Source: Micropterus salmoides (Eukaryota; Chordata; Actinopteri; Centrarchiformes; Centrarchidae). Taken from it: a stretch of 64,000 bases of DNA. Both the position numbers and the translations under genes were made by a program. This document shows, piece after piece, positions 13,037 through 25,016 of this stretch; within the stretch, counting starts at the first letter, position 1; the number at the start of each line of letters is the position of its first letter. The stretch spans positions 62,001 through 126,000 of the forward strand of contig NW_024041150.1 in the NCBI RefSeq assembly GCF_014851395.1. The letters run 5' to 3'. The notes under the pieces were generated by a model. The model was given only the letters and a program-made list of their open reading frames with translations, did not search any database and was not told where the DNA came from.

Positions 13037-14066
13037 CTAAATGCAACAAAGGCATTCCCACGTTTGTCTTTGAAGGGGGAGGACATATTTATGAAGGCCA
13101 TCATCAACTTTAACGCACCTCAAAGTCTTTGACAACTGTGAGAGAAGAAACACACCCAGGCTAGATGAACTGAGGGGATATGTGTAGAATGGCTCAACAG
13201 CATGGAACTGATTACCTTCAAGCAAGATGATATTCTTTATTTCTTTATTTCATTTGCCTGAAACTAGCATCCGTTCTAAAGGCGGAGTCAGTCTGTGGAA
13301 AAGTCATGCGATTTCTTTATATACACCCGTCTGTACACATTTATCACAAGCTGAATAGCCTGAATGACTCTTTATGCCTTTAACAAAAGCCCGGGCTGGA
13401 GCGTCACACACAACAGAACAGACTCGCAGAAACTCAGACTGAAGTCTACTCAACTCACTCACCAGGTCCCTCAAGTACTCAGTGAGTGATTTGGGTTTGC
13501 AATCCCCTCCAAAAACGCCAATCATGAAGGGACATTTACCTATTTCCTTCAATAAACCTAGAATGGGCCACAGCTGCTGGTTATTACTCTTAAACAATGG
13601 GAACCCGTCAAAGTTTAACTGTAACTGCAGGCAATGGTTGCTAGGGAGTTTCATCCACACATTTTCAAGAAGGCCTGTTATAGAATTCAATACGCCAAAG
13701 TAAAAGAAGGCACCTCCTGCTACAGGTAGAATTTTGTAGTCGGTGACTGTTTTGAGGAGAGTCCTCCCATCTCTTGGCAAATTGGGGTGGTGGAACTTTT
13801 GGATAGACAACAAGGCAGTAAGTGCAACCATGGTGATATGAAACTCCAAAGCCCAACTGACTAAATCATCAGCCAGGTCAGGTCTATGCTCAGAAGGGCC
13901 CTCTCTATCATCACAGTCACTGTCAAAGTTCCAGTCACACATCAAGTCATTACTGTTGTCACAGTTTATAACAACATCTAAGTCATGTACAGTGTGGTCA
14001 TCAGTCAGATCATCGTCAACAAGCTTACTGTCGTTCTCAATACCTTGCAGCAAATTAGACACTGAT
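13037..14066 (-). pseudogene. CACTA/EnSpm-like (CMC) transposase remnant
   Basis: The frame 14066-13304 has an acidic N-terminal part, then LVSWALEFHITMVALTALL and LPRDGRTLLKT. Next are LNFDGFPLFKSNNQQLWPIL (first DDE-type acid in the D-G pair), CKPKSLTEYLRDLVSEL, VVCDAPARAFVKGIK (second acid) and HSGYSACDKC (CxxC knuckle). This series resembles the metazoan CACTA-like transposases and parallels 'DGFNPF...DFPA...CPVC' of plant Transposase_21. Near 13305 the frame shifts: the next frame carries the expected continuation (MTFPQTDSAFRTDASFRQM) before a stop. About 300 or more residues seem missing. A C-terminal block (FHAVEPFYTYPLSSSSLGVF) follows at 13225-13037. No ATG opens the frame; a splice acceptor CAG at 14066 is plausible. 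Broken, so not a source of active transposase. Confidence 0.72.
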
Positions 14067-14099
14067 CAGCCATTCTTACCTTAGAGCAATGTTTATTTA

Positions 14100-16400
14100 A
14101 ATAGAACAGCAAAAGCAAGATTACCTGAGGAAAAAAGAAAAAAGATTAGCATTGTACAAAACCATCCATAATGTATTATTATACTAAAGCCTTACGATTT
14201 CCCTTTTTTAGTCCAAGCCCAACCCAATAACCATTATGACATTACCCCACTACCAGCATAACTGTACACAGTGCATGCAGTAGGGTCCATCAAGACAAGT
14301 TACTTTGATAAGAAAGCATTTCACCAGTTCACAAGGTTCTCAACATTATCTAACACCTAACACACAAATCTATAATTGTGACATCCCATACACACAAACA
14401 CCCGTGTATGGAAATAGAAAAAAATATATGGCAATATATATATATATAAAAAATATATAGTAAGTGAACACACCTAAAACGTTATCCCCTTGGCATTGAT
14501 AAGTCAGTGAAGTTAATTTCAAACAATATACAAGATCTATGTGGAAGGCTAGTCAGACTTGCTCACTGTTGGCAATTAACTTCAGAGGTGTCTTATAATT
14601 TTAATCATAATCCCCAGCAACTGCCAGGGCGCCGCGCAATACTGCTCCTCTATAAGAGTCCTCAGTTCATTTTCATAATAAGAGTCCCGATCTCACTCAG
14701 CAACAGACAATGACCCAGCTTTCAGCATGACTTATACCAAAGTCCCACATCATTCCTCTATTACAATTTACATAAGTAAAATAAACATTGTGTTACAGGA
14801 TCAAAATGTGTATAGTTTCTAGGACAATGTTTGTTGCCATTTTTCTGTGTGGTGTGAATTGGCCTTAATCCAGCTAACATTTTGTTCCAGTTTATTTTCT
14901 TCCACAGATCAAAGTCTGTGCTCATAAATATTATTCACGTAAATTACATTCAATAAAATGGCGTCTAGCCTAGTAACTAATTCTTTGCCAAGCTGCAAAG
15001 AAGAGCTAACAGCCCAGCTAGTCAATGTTAGCTTTGTTTGCGCCATAAAAGTCGAGCCACTTTCATATTAACGTTACCTAACTTGCAACGTAAAGAATTT
15101 GATGTTGTTGTCCTAATTCATAATTCTTAATTGAATTCTGAATTCTTTCTTTTTGTTTCATCTGGAGGGAAACATGTCAAAGGACCATGAACAAAGTTTA
15201 AACGGATCGATAATAATCAACATTTAATCAGCAACAGTTCGAAATGTAGAGTTGATATAGGATGTTAAAGGAACTCGATTGAAACTATGCCCGGCGTGAA
15301 ATGTTGATGCTTGAAATTGAAACTTACCTCAAGTTCACCGTAGTGGCGCAGAATTAAAAAGGGATGTCAAGCGTTGAGTTTTATTTCACCCAAAGTTGTG
15401 CACACGTCACTCCAGTGATGAGCTGAGCATGCGTGTTGACGCTTGCTGCAGTAACCGTTGAAATCAGCTTCGTACTGGTAAAAGGGTCTGAGCAGAGCGC
15501 CCAGAGTTTAAAACAGCTGTCACTGTCTGGTATATATTTGAAATAGCCAATAAAATGAATTGCAGACTCAATGTTGCTAACAAGACGTTGTACATGCAGG
15601 CTACCCATCTCATCCCATTAACCCAAGTAAACATAGGATAGTCTATCTTAAACATTATGTTGGCCGGTAGAAAAATATTTTGGCCGGCATTTTGTTTCTG
15701 TTATCCACCATAGACGAGCCAAAAGTTAACAAAGTTGTATGTATAGATGCCTGCCTGCAGGTGGCAAAGTGACTTGGCCTAATTGTGGTTGCTACTACTA
15801 AGCCGATGCCGCAACTGCGATCACCATGACTGCTATGCGAGAGATGTCACTGTGCATGCATGTTTAAAATACATACACGTAATGATCTTCATGACAACTA
15901 AATATTTTTTCTATGGTTATAAATATTAAAGAATGCTCTGTGTAAAATGACACTATTATTAGTAGTAGTATTACTGCAAAATATTATTAATATTTTGTTT
16001 TGGACAAGTCACGACATATGAGTAGCAATACATTATCAGATACGGTCAGGAATGTACATCAACTTTAAAATAATTTTTTATGCTAATTATTGCTACATTA
16101 AAACCATCCTTGATTTAACCTAGTCATTTCCAGAAGTGGTCCAGATCATACAGCCAGAGCCGGGTTACCACTTACGGTGAACATGAATCGGCCCAGTGCT
16201 TTACAGCCGTAACAAACATGCACGTGCCAGAGCGAGCTGCAGGCCACAATCGGCCCGGTTAACACACACCGATGCCGAGTCTGAGCCGCAGGCGCCGCGG
16301 ACAAGCCGAGCTCGGGCTGATTATACATGCTATCTGGGTGGATGTGGCTAGAGAAATTGAACTCAGCTTTCAAAAGATGTGATAAACCACAGTTGATTTA
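14100..16400. other. Upstream part of the transposon region, unannotated
   Basis: Apart from the donor noted above I see no coding exon. There is an AT run at 14436-14455 and a CpG-richer patch at 16180-16320. I could not locate terminal inverted repeats of the CACTA type that would delimit the element. Confidence 0.4.
15328..15420 (-). other. Candidate 5' non-coding exon of the minus-strand transposon
   Basis: On the minus strand a strong donor GAG|GTAAGT falls at 15328/15327. It lies upstream of the transposase frame in the right orientation. The start is not defined. I infer that it is the leader exon of the transposase or DUF4806 transcript. It could instead be a chance donor. Confidence 0.3.
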
Positions 16401-16404
16401 CGTT

Positions 16405-16606
16405 TTAACAGGAGGGGGCAATCACTTTTTCACAGAGGGCCATATAGATTTGGATTTTTCCCTTAATAATAAAAACCTTCATTTAAAAACTGCATTTTGT
16501 GTTTACTTGTGTTATGCTTGTCTAATATTTCAATTTGTTTGATGATCTGAAACATAAACATGCAAAGTTAGGAAGGGGGCGGACACTTTTTCACACCACT
16601 GTGTAG
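16405..16606. mobile_element. DNA-transposon terminal fragment (Tc1/mariner-like family)
   Basis: The segment carries 'gggggcaatcactttttcac' at its left and 'gggggcggacactttttcac', then 'accactgt', at its right end. Between them are AAAACTGCATTTTGTGTTTACTTGTGTTA and similar stretches. I recognise this as the end of a widespread fish/frog DNA transposon whose terminus reads ACAGTGGTGTGAAAAAGTG. Only about 200 bp are present and there is no transposase frame. Confidence 0.65.
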
Positions 16607-17879
16607 CTTTGCAAGAGTTAAGTTCTGAATAAATGAGACTCAATTCAAAGTACCACTCAGAAAAAGTCACAATTATTAAAAGTGCAGAACAATGGGGATG
16701 GGAGTTATGGCACTTTGAAGGGAGCTGGATCTTTGCTCTGATCTTTCTTTCTTTTTTAGGGGATGGGGGTTACTAGGTTGATGGAGGAAAGATCAGATCC
16801 AAACATCCTACCAATATAAATTCATTCTGCATGTGTAGACTAGGTTTAGGAGCACTAAATGGCTTGTTTTGCCAGACCTAATGACATTGATCTGCATTGC
16901 AAATATTACACAAGATGACGCCATTTCCCTCTGCTTTGTCAGTGTATTTACCACTTTTTACAAATTCCCTGTGTTATGTAAATAAACTGCCTTGCCTTGA
17001 ATGCAATTCATGCAACACCTACAATAATATTATATAATGTTTTATCTCCGCCCAGCTGATCACACCACTCACACCAGAGTACTCCGGGATAGTAATCAAA
17101 TGGAGATTGTCGCAGACAGTTTGTGACTAGAGTAGTAATTGGTTACTAGTACACTGGGAGTGGATTGGAGAATGACTCTCATCAAGTATGACTCGGTTCA
17201 CTTCGTACATACCAAAGAGCTGTTGAAAAGAATCGTATTGCTAATATCACTTCTGATCAAAGAGGATAAACATAACTTAAGCTAGAAGTAAACTGTAGAA
17301 GGTGTCTTTACAAGACACTCAAGTTGAGGTTCTCTCTAGTATGGAAAAGGAAAACAGGTCCAAGATCCAAAACTCAGTCCCATAAACATTCACAAGATCA
17401 AGAGGGCAAATACCTCACATAACATAAATAAATAAAAAGTAAATTTCAGTCCAGTAGTGTACAGACAACTCACAGCAGTGTACCACCTCTTCAGCAGCAA
17501 GTTAGGATGGTGGACAAAGAGATAGCTCAGTCCATAGATGATATCAGATCTCATTCCTGCAACAGTGTGCTCAATAAAAACCTGTGCAATGTTTCAGAAA
17601 TGATGATAACATTTTAATAATTGAAGGTAATTTAATAAATATGATCACAGTTTTTTACGCAGTGGAACAGAAAATGATACTGCTGAGCAATCTGAGAGCA
17701 ACATGGCATTGCATGATTTGCATAATAAGCACATTAACATAATGGATGTCATGTTAATTGCAGAAAGACTAAATATTAATCACTGGGCATACTCTCCTTG
17801 TTAAGCAGTCTCTGAGTGTCTATGTGTGTGTGTCCATCATACCATCTCAATTTGTATGCATACAACTATGGATGCATGA
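16607..17879. other. Unannotated DNA
   Basis: AT-rich, without recognisable coding or repeat signals. It runs into the 5'-truncated LINE, whose exact start I cannot fix. Confidence 0.45.
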
Positions 17880-20154
17880 AATCAGCTGCTGCAGTTGGCA
17901 CAACACACGTGCAGTATCTAACCTATGGCTTGTTGGCCCATGTTTCCTCTGTTGTGGATGTAGGTGTGTCTGATCACTGCTGTGTCTTTTTTACCATAAA
18001 TGATTTTATAAAACAAGATATTCAAGATCAAACTGCGAGGAAACGCTATCTTACTTCTTTAGTGACAAATAATTTTACTAATTTGTTTTGTGATATTCCT
18101 GCCGATATATTACCTTCCTCCGTTGATTTTATTGTAGATGGTTTTAACGGTAAACTTAGGTTAACCCTTGACTTAGTGGCACCTCTAAAACTGAAAAAGA
18201 TAAAGACAATCTCCACACCTCCCTGGAGAACTGAGAAAACTAAACAATTAAAAAGAAAATGCAGAATAGCAGAAAGATGATGGAGAAAGAACAAAATAAC
18301 AGTAGATTACCAAGTTTTTCACGAATAGTTGAAAGCATATAATAAGGCAGTTAGAGACGCAAGACATGCACACTTCTCCAAAGTCATTGCAGACAACCAG
18401 AACAACCCTAAAGTCCTCTTCTCAACAGTTGATCGCTTAATTAACCCTGTTTTAACAAAATGTCAAAAAACTCCAAATGTGAAGACTTTGCACTCCACTT
18501 CAAAAGTAAAATAGAAACTATTAGGTCAAATATATCACTACATCAGCAGGTACATTTTAATAAAGTGGATCCTATATTTACAACTGGGGAAACACTGCAT
18601 AGTTTTGACCTGGTTGACTCTGACATGCTTTGTAAAACTGTTACGCTACTGAAACCACCAACTTGCCTGTTAGATCCTATCCCCACTTTTTTAAAAACAC
18701 ATTATGCCTTTTTTAGGTTGTTTTTAAGTTGTTTTTAATCAACTGAACAATTTTATTAACTCCCACAATATTTATGATAAATACCAGTCTGGTTTTCGAA
18801 CCAATCACAGTACTGAGACAACATTGGTAAAAATTGTTAATGATCTTAGATGGAACATGTATATGAAGAAACCAGCAGTATTAATGCTACTAGATCTAAG
18901 TGCAGCTTTTGATACAGTAGATCACTCAATTCTTTTAAACAGACTGCATCTGATTGGCCTCTCAGGTAATGTTCTTAATTGATCATATCTCACTGATAGA
19001 GAATTCTTTGTGTGTATTGATGAATCTCTATCCAGAAGACATAAAATTAATTGTGGTGTTCCACTGGTTCAATTTTAGGCCTTACCCTTTTTAATCTGTG
19101 CATGTTGCCGCTTGGAGACGTCATCAGGAACCACGGCATCAATTTTCACAGTTATGCTGATGACACACAGTCACCCAGGACCACTATATGCCCTTTTTAA
19201 CTGTTTTTTAAACATACAGTAATGGATGGCAGAACATTTTCTGCAGCAATCAAGAAAAAACAGAAGTATTGGTCATTGGTTCTGAATCTCAGACGGAGGA
19301 ACTCAAAACGAAACTGCGAATGCTGGCACTAAATCCCTGTGATAAGGTAAAAAACCTGGGATTTATTTTTGACTCAGATCTCAGTTTTGAGTCACATATT
19401 AGAAATATTTCTAAGGCTGCTTTTTATCATCTCAAGCACATTGCTAGAGTACAACCCTTTCTCTCTCAAGCAAATACAGAGACACTTATCCATGCTTTTT
19501 TTTTACCTCCAGGACTGATTACTGCAATGCTCTGCTTTCTGGTCTTCCAAAAAATAAAATCTCTAAACTGCAGCCGCTTCAAAACGCTACTGCACGTCTT
19601 TTGACTAAGACCAGAAAGAGAACACACATTACCCCTATCCTAAAGTCCCTGCATTGGCTTCCAGTTAATTTTAGAATTGATTTTAAGATCCTTTTACTAC
19701 TTTATAAGTCACTTCATGGTATTGGTCCAGAATACTTCAGATTTGCTGTTACCTTAAGAACCTTCTAGAACCCTCAGGTCCTCTTGTAGTGGCTTTTTAA
19801 TTATTCCTAAAGGCTCAACTAAAACTTATGGTGAGGCTTCCTTTCAATGTTATGGCCCGCGTTTGTGGAACACCCTTCCTATTGAGCTGAGAGTAGCAGG
19901 AAATCTGGAAATGTATAAAGGCTGATTAAAGACATACCTATTTAACCAAGCTTTTAACTGAGCTGTATTTATTTGATTTAGTTTAAACATTATTTATTTA
20001 TTATACTTTTGCTATTGATGGGCTGCTTTTATAGTGCTTTTTGTTCTGGGGTCCTGGGGTTTTAGTGTTTTGGGGGTGGCGGTGATGGTTTTTAACTATT
20101 GTTTTGAAATGTCTCTTTAGTGTGAAGCACTTCGTATTTGTATGAAAAGTGCTA

Positions 20155-20186
<32 letters not shown>

Positions 20187-20192
20187 TTGATC
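17880..20192 (+). mobile_element. L2-clade LINE, 5'-truncated and decayed
   Basis: A degenerate non-LTR retrotransposon. About 17890-17990 holds the end of the APE-type endonuclease (LTYGL...VVDVGVSDHCCVFF). A linker follows with PPWRTEKTKQLKRKCRIAER and KAYNKAVRDARHAHFSKVI. Reverse-transcriptase blocks come next: SGFRTNHSTETTL near 18788-18826, LLDLSAAFDTVDHSILL near 18888-18938, and HSYADDTQ near 19150-19170 with the catalytic YADD. The C-terminal part (DKVKNLGFIFDSDLSFESHI, then LHWLPVNFRIDFKILLL) follows in several frames. Many frameshifts and stops separate these blocks. The 3' end is 'GTGCTATATAAATAAAGATTGA' (written in parts: gtgctatataaataaag, attga) followed by (TTGA)n. These features fit the L2 clade of teleosts. 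Confidence 0.88.
20164..20191 (+). repeat. (TTGA)n 3' tail of the LINE
   Basis: Tandem TTGA units directly after the AATAAA-type end of the L2 element. This is the usual short tandem-repeat tail of this clade. Confidence 0.9.
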
Positions 20193-20214
20193 TGCACACA
20201 CAGCTGCAAACTGT

Positions 20215-20365
20215 GCTAAATACTATGGTCACATCCAGTGCCTGGTTGCAAAAAATCAAGATGGCGACTGCCAACCCGCCAAATGCGATGTTTCAAAACG
20301 ATAGTCCACAATGGGTGAAGTTACCGTGACTACGTCCACTTCTTTTATACTGTCTATGGCTGAAA
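20215..20365 (+). repeat. MITE-like repeat end ('GACTACGTCCACTTC...')
   Basis: Contains aagatggcgactgcc, agtccacaatgggtgaagtt and gactacgtccacttctttta, ending tactgtctatgg. The same ordered motifs end the foldback element at 34.4-35.5 kb, so the two are copies of one dispersed family. Confidence 0.6.
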
Positions 20366-23062
20366 CTCACTATAAAGCTCCATAAAGCCAAGGGGAGCAG
20401 CAAATTCATGTGATAATTCTCTGTAGTCCATTCAATTCATCACTACCAGTGACCCCTTTCACATTGTCATATTGTTTTCACTTGATACAATTTATTAGAT
20501 ACATTAATTACTAATTATTAAAAAAATGATTTTAACAAAAGCCTAACTGAAGATTTACTCTGGAGCTCTGTGCAAATGGGACAAACAGCCTGTTGTAACA
20601 TTGCTGGAGATAAGTGGGTGCATGGCTGAGATATAAAAGGTTAGAAACACTGAACAATGAAAAAAAGTATCATGATTTATAAACCAATTTTGCTGAAAAT
20701 AAGGCTAGTTTGTGTTTTAAAACATTTTGATTTCTTTCTTGCTCTCACAAAATGCCAGGAATCGGAACCAGGAATCTAAAAGAATGGGATTGTAATGTGA
20801 TTGATAAGCAGAATCTGAATTGGAAATCTAAACAATACCGAACCAAATTCTGCACATACATTGGTGTTTGTTCATTACCTCTACTTCCTGTGGTGTTTTT
20901 CACAGTACTATATCTTAAATGGTGCATATTTGGGATATTACTATTTATTTCCTTTTTGTTTCACCTATCTACTTATATCTACTTCTGCCTCCCTTTTCTC
21001 TCATCTTCCCCTCTTCCCACAGCCCTGCTTTATTTCCCGTTCTTGCAAAGTCTGGTATACAGTATGTAAGTCAGCAATGCTAATGACTGAAGGAAATGTA
21101 AGTATAGCATTACTCACTGTAAAGTGTTGACTCCCAGGGTGTATAAGAGAAAGCAAGAAAGAAAAGTGGGGAGGAAAAAAAGGGGGTGAGATAAATAAAG
21201 ATAAGAGAAAAACCAGGGAGCGAGAAATCAGCATGTAGGCACTAAAAAAGCAGGAAAAGAGAAAAGACAAATAATAAAATAAAGAAATCAGAAAGCATGA
21301 AAGCAAGCAGAGCAAGACAGAACAGAGATATTGAGGAAAGTGTGAGCCTCCTTTTCCTCCTTTCAGGTTGTGCAGTAAATCAGTCACTCAGCGGGAGGCC
21401 ACCGCCACTGGAACCTATTACTGATAGAGTTATCTGAAGAGAAGATGAAGAGATGAACAGTAAGAAAGATGGAGACAGAGAGAGAGAGACAAAAGGGGGC
21501 GCTGAGGACTAATAAACTGGCAAAGGAGGGAAGAAGAACAACCTGTGTGTCTATTTTAGCCTCTTCTCAGCAGCCAATTTGAGCTGATAGAAAGCATGTA
21601 CTAGGCCAACGGCGGGATTAAAGAAGAAGATACCACTCAAAATGTGGAGAAGATGAAAAGTATACATCCTTAAGGCATAAGGCACATATAATGTATAAAG
21701 TTAGACTGACTGAAAGCACTGAGAAGGGGAAGAATTTATTTTACTACTGAATGGACAGGATTGGCAAAAAGCAATCCTGAGAAAAAGGCTGTGCTGGGAC
21801 ACAAGCCAAACTGCAAGATTGTACCGCCAAGTACATTAACATCAATTAATCATTATCACATTAACTTACTGACATATTAGCGTAATTACCAAAAACAAAG
21901 GAGACCATGATGGAAAATATTGGCAGCCTTATAACAGCATCTAACACTGCCCTACAGAGATGGATTAATTGAGAATCAGTTGAAATGCTTTATGGTACAA
22001 AAACAGAAGTGGACATTGTTCCTTCAGTGTATTGAAGATGTATAGGAGGAAGAGGTGAGGGACAGCTGCAAAAATCTTCAATTAGTTCAGTCCCAGAGTG
22101 ACCCGGACAATTTTTTCTTTATTACATTTCTTATTGTTCTTCTAGTTAACACATTTGTCATTTAATTACTGCATACTTCTTGAGGCAGGGCTTTTGTGAT
22201 TATTCCTCTTTTCAGTGTCATGCCACAATCATAATCTTTTTATTCCTAATTACCCGTCGTACAGATTACAAGTCAACCTTTATAAACATGACCTTTCAAC
22301 ACTTCTTAACACACACACACAGACACACATACACTGAACTGTACAGTGTGTATTCTCTTTAAACTGTGGATGCATCATTTTTACCAATAACCAAGGTAGC
22401 GGACTATTATGTTTGTGCAGCGTTTTACTAATTAAGTATGACAGACTTGTCAGAACTCCTTGTGTTTCTTGCATCATCAAACGTCTTTGAGGCAATGTTG
22501 GCAAGTTAACTTGGCCAGTATGTTGTTGGTGTTACCAACAGGAATGGTGGTCAAAACAATCATATCAAAGTTGGAATAAACAGGACTTGTGCTTTGAAGT
22601 TTTTTTGCAAAGTACTGATGTAATGTAAAACTAAACTCATTCTGCTCCCTAGAGGTAGCTGGGGAAATATGCAAGACATTGACAAATACAAGATTTCCCT
22701 TTTTGGAAGGTTTTACGTTTGGTTGAACAAAATTTCAGCTAAAATTAAATTGATTACTGATACAACATCACATCCTGTGTAGTGAAAGACCTATTTTTAC
22801 ACGTGCATGTTTGTGTGCTCATAAAAACTAATTCTACACAACTTGTATGCCATTAGTCAGCAAATGTGTATGCATGAAAAATGTGTATTTATATGTGTGT
22901 TTGTGTGTACTGTGTGTTTCATATTTGTGTACTGTTTTGTACTGTGTGAACTCATTGTGTAGAACGTAGATGCCATTAGCCAGGAAACAGCTCCCACAAG
23001 ACCCTTTTTAATCAACTGGCCCAATCATTGTTGTGGAAATAATTATAAAGGAGAGAGTGAAT

Positions 23063-23064
<2 letters not shown>

Positions 23065-23115
<51 letters not shown>
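23065..23115. repeat. (TG)n microsatellite
   Basis: Uninterrupted TG run of 51 bases. Confidence 0.97.
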
Positions 23116-23116
<1 letters not shown>

Positions 23117-23270
23117 TGTGTCTGTGTATGAGCAAGAGAGAGAGAGAGAGAAAGGCAACAACAAAATAAGCAGAGATGAGAGATGGAAGGAAGAAGAAAA
23201 AGGCAGATAATTATTCAGCTTTTCTCAACAGACGCTGCCTATGGAGCTAATATGTCATGTGGATGGAGAA

Positions 23271-23306
23271 CCCCCCCCCCCCCACACACACACACACACA
23301 CACACA
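23271..23306. repeat. C-run plus (AC)n
   Basis: Thirteen C followed directly by an (AC)n run. Confidence 0.95.
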
Positions 23307-23897
23307 ATGAATGTGCGCATAATTAATCCTTTTTGTTTGTTTGTGTGGAAGAACAGGGATATGGTATATGTTCTTGAGTATATGCTCATGCATTCAAGTG
23401 TGTCAGGTACATGTGTCTATGCATATTTTTTCTCTGCATGTATGTGTGTGTTGGTGTGTGGATGTTTGAGTCACTGTGCGAGCTACTGTCATGTGCTCCA
23501 GCAAAGCACCGTAGCTATTTCACTGAGGAATGACGTCAATAACTTAAAAGTGGGCCACAACACAGCTGTGTCCGTGTGTTTGTGTGTGTGTGTGTGCACA
23601 ATTTGTGCATGTTTGCATGTGTATATACAGTATAAGAAGGTTACTCGGAAGGTCATTTACTGTTTTACTGTGTACAAAAGGTTCAGTGCATCTGTTGTGT
23701 TTCAGTATGAATTTGAGATGATAGAAAGGCACAGTGGTTTGGGTTATATAGCTAAATTTGAGTTTGTCTACACATGTCACTAAATAAACAAATGCTTAAT
23801 TATTTCAGTTACATTTTGACACAAAACCTTCCTGTCTTGCATAATACTAAGGGACTGAAACTCTAAACTTATTATTTGAGTTGAGACTTTTTCAATG

Positions 23898-23958
23898 ACT
23901 ACATCACTGAAAGTATTGTATATATAGCCCATATATCTAATACTTTCAGTGATGTAGT
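23898..23958. other. 61-nt near-perfect hairpin
   Basis: The left arm 23898-23917 (ACTACATCACTGAAAGTATT) is the exact reverse complement of 23939-23958. The central 21 bases pair further (TATATA-type stem of 6 bp) around a five-base loop near 23926-23930. Total pairing is about 26-27 bp with one mismatch and one possible G-T. It has no ORF and no poly-A. It could be a pre-miRNA-like fold, a very short palindromic MITE or a recent inverted duplication. The sequence alone cannot decide. Confidence 0.6.
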
Positions 23959-24859
23959 ACTTTCCAATACTTACTTTGTGTGGGGGTGTTTATGTGTCTG
24001 GGTATGTGTTTGTGTGTTCACAGCAATAACTATAACACACATCAACCTTCTACCGTAGCAGCAGATAGACTTTGCGTCAGGAAAATGATGCCCTAAGGCT
24101 AAAACTGTCACAGTCACCTTCAGCCATGCAAACTGGCATTTTTTTCCCCTCCATTGTCGGATCACACACATAAACACACACGCACACCAAAAATACTTTC
24201 CTGTTTGTACATTACTGTGAGCTTTGACCACTTCTGAATGTTATCACCTTTTCAACAGCTGAACAGTTGTTTTATTTCATGATTTATTGGGGCGTGTGTA
24301 GCTCCAGGTACTGCTGGTCCCCATGTGTGACTTCAGGCTTTTGCAGATTATTATTCATTGTGTCACAGTTGCTCTAAATGGCATCATGTGCATTTCATAT
24401 GAGAACTCAAAAAGGAACATTCCATCTTAAAAGAGCTATTGTTGATGTATGTCACATTTCTAGGCACTTTTGGGTATTTAACTTAATTTTGGAGGACAGA
24501 ACTGACAGTTGAAACTTCAGTCACCAACTGAAACGAGCAGGAGTTGATCACTATTATTGTGATTACTTGTTTCACAGATCCTCCTCTAAGCTATTATCTA
24601 TAAGTATATATTTATAGGTACATAATGGTATCTTCTGCACTCCCACGTCCTCAGCTGTCTCATCCAAGACAATGCTACTTTGAAGCCTGAAGTCTGTACT
24701 TCCTTACTAAATATTAGCAGCGCCTCTAAATTTGATGTCAATACCAGCAGCCTAAGTATTTAAATGGTGTGGTGACCTTGTCTTTTCTCCTGGTGTCATT
24801 GTATTGACACACTTGGTGTGGTTTATAAAGAAATGTTTTTTATACATTTGCCCCCACAA

Positions 24860-25016
24860 GAACACTTTGTCTGTATTGCTCTTTAAACTGTACAGACTTG
24901 CATTACTCTAACTTTCTATGTTTATTGTGACTGTTATGCACCAAAATACCATAACAAATTTTTTGTACGCATGTGAAAACATACTAGGCAACAAACGTGA
25001 TTCTGATTCTGATATT
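24860..25016 (+). mobile_element. LINE 3'-end fragment (Rex1/L2-like tail)
   Basis: Only a 3' UTR piece: tctgtattgctctttaaact, then 'gtgaaaacatactaggcaac' and a 'GTGATTCTGATTCTGAT' tandem tail. It is the same type of tail as at 5.6 kb. No coding part remains. Confidence 0.6.

Larger units (their letters stand above)
20366..24850. other. Non-coding stretch with microsatellites
   Basis: I see no gene. It includes purine-rich low-complexity DNA (21.13-21.53 kb), a (TG)n run (23065-23115), a C-run joined to (AC)n (23271-23306) and CA/GT-rich patches near 23.4-23.6 kb. The hairpin at 23.9 kb is listed separately. ORFs here are GT-repeat translations or too short to judge. Confidence 0.55.

Noticed and set aside
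13482..13703. Plus-strand ORF
   Set aside because: Antisense shadow of the minus-strand transposase remnant.
20752..21387. Overlapping ORFs with Leu/Phe/Ser-rich peptides
   Set aside because: Low-complexity purine/pyrimidine strands create these frames. Both strands are open at once and no motif is present.
21360..21415. Exon after a 'cctcctttcag' acceptor-like site
   Set aside because: A good polypyrimidine tract, but all frames close within about 20 codons and no donor or homology was seen.
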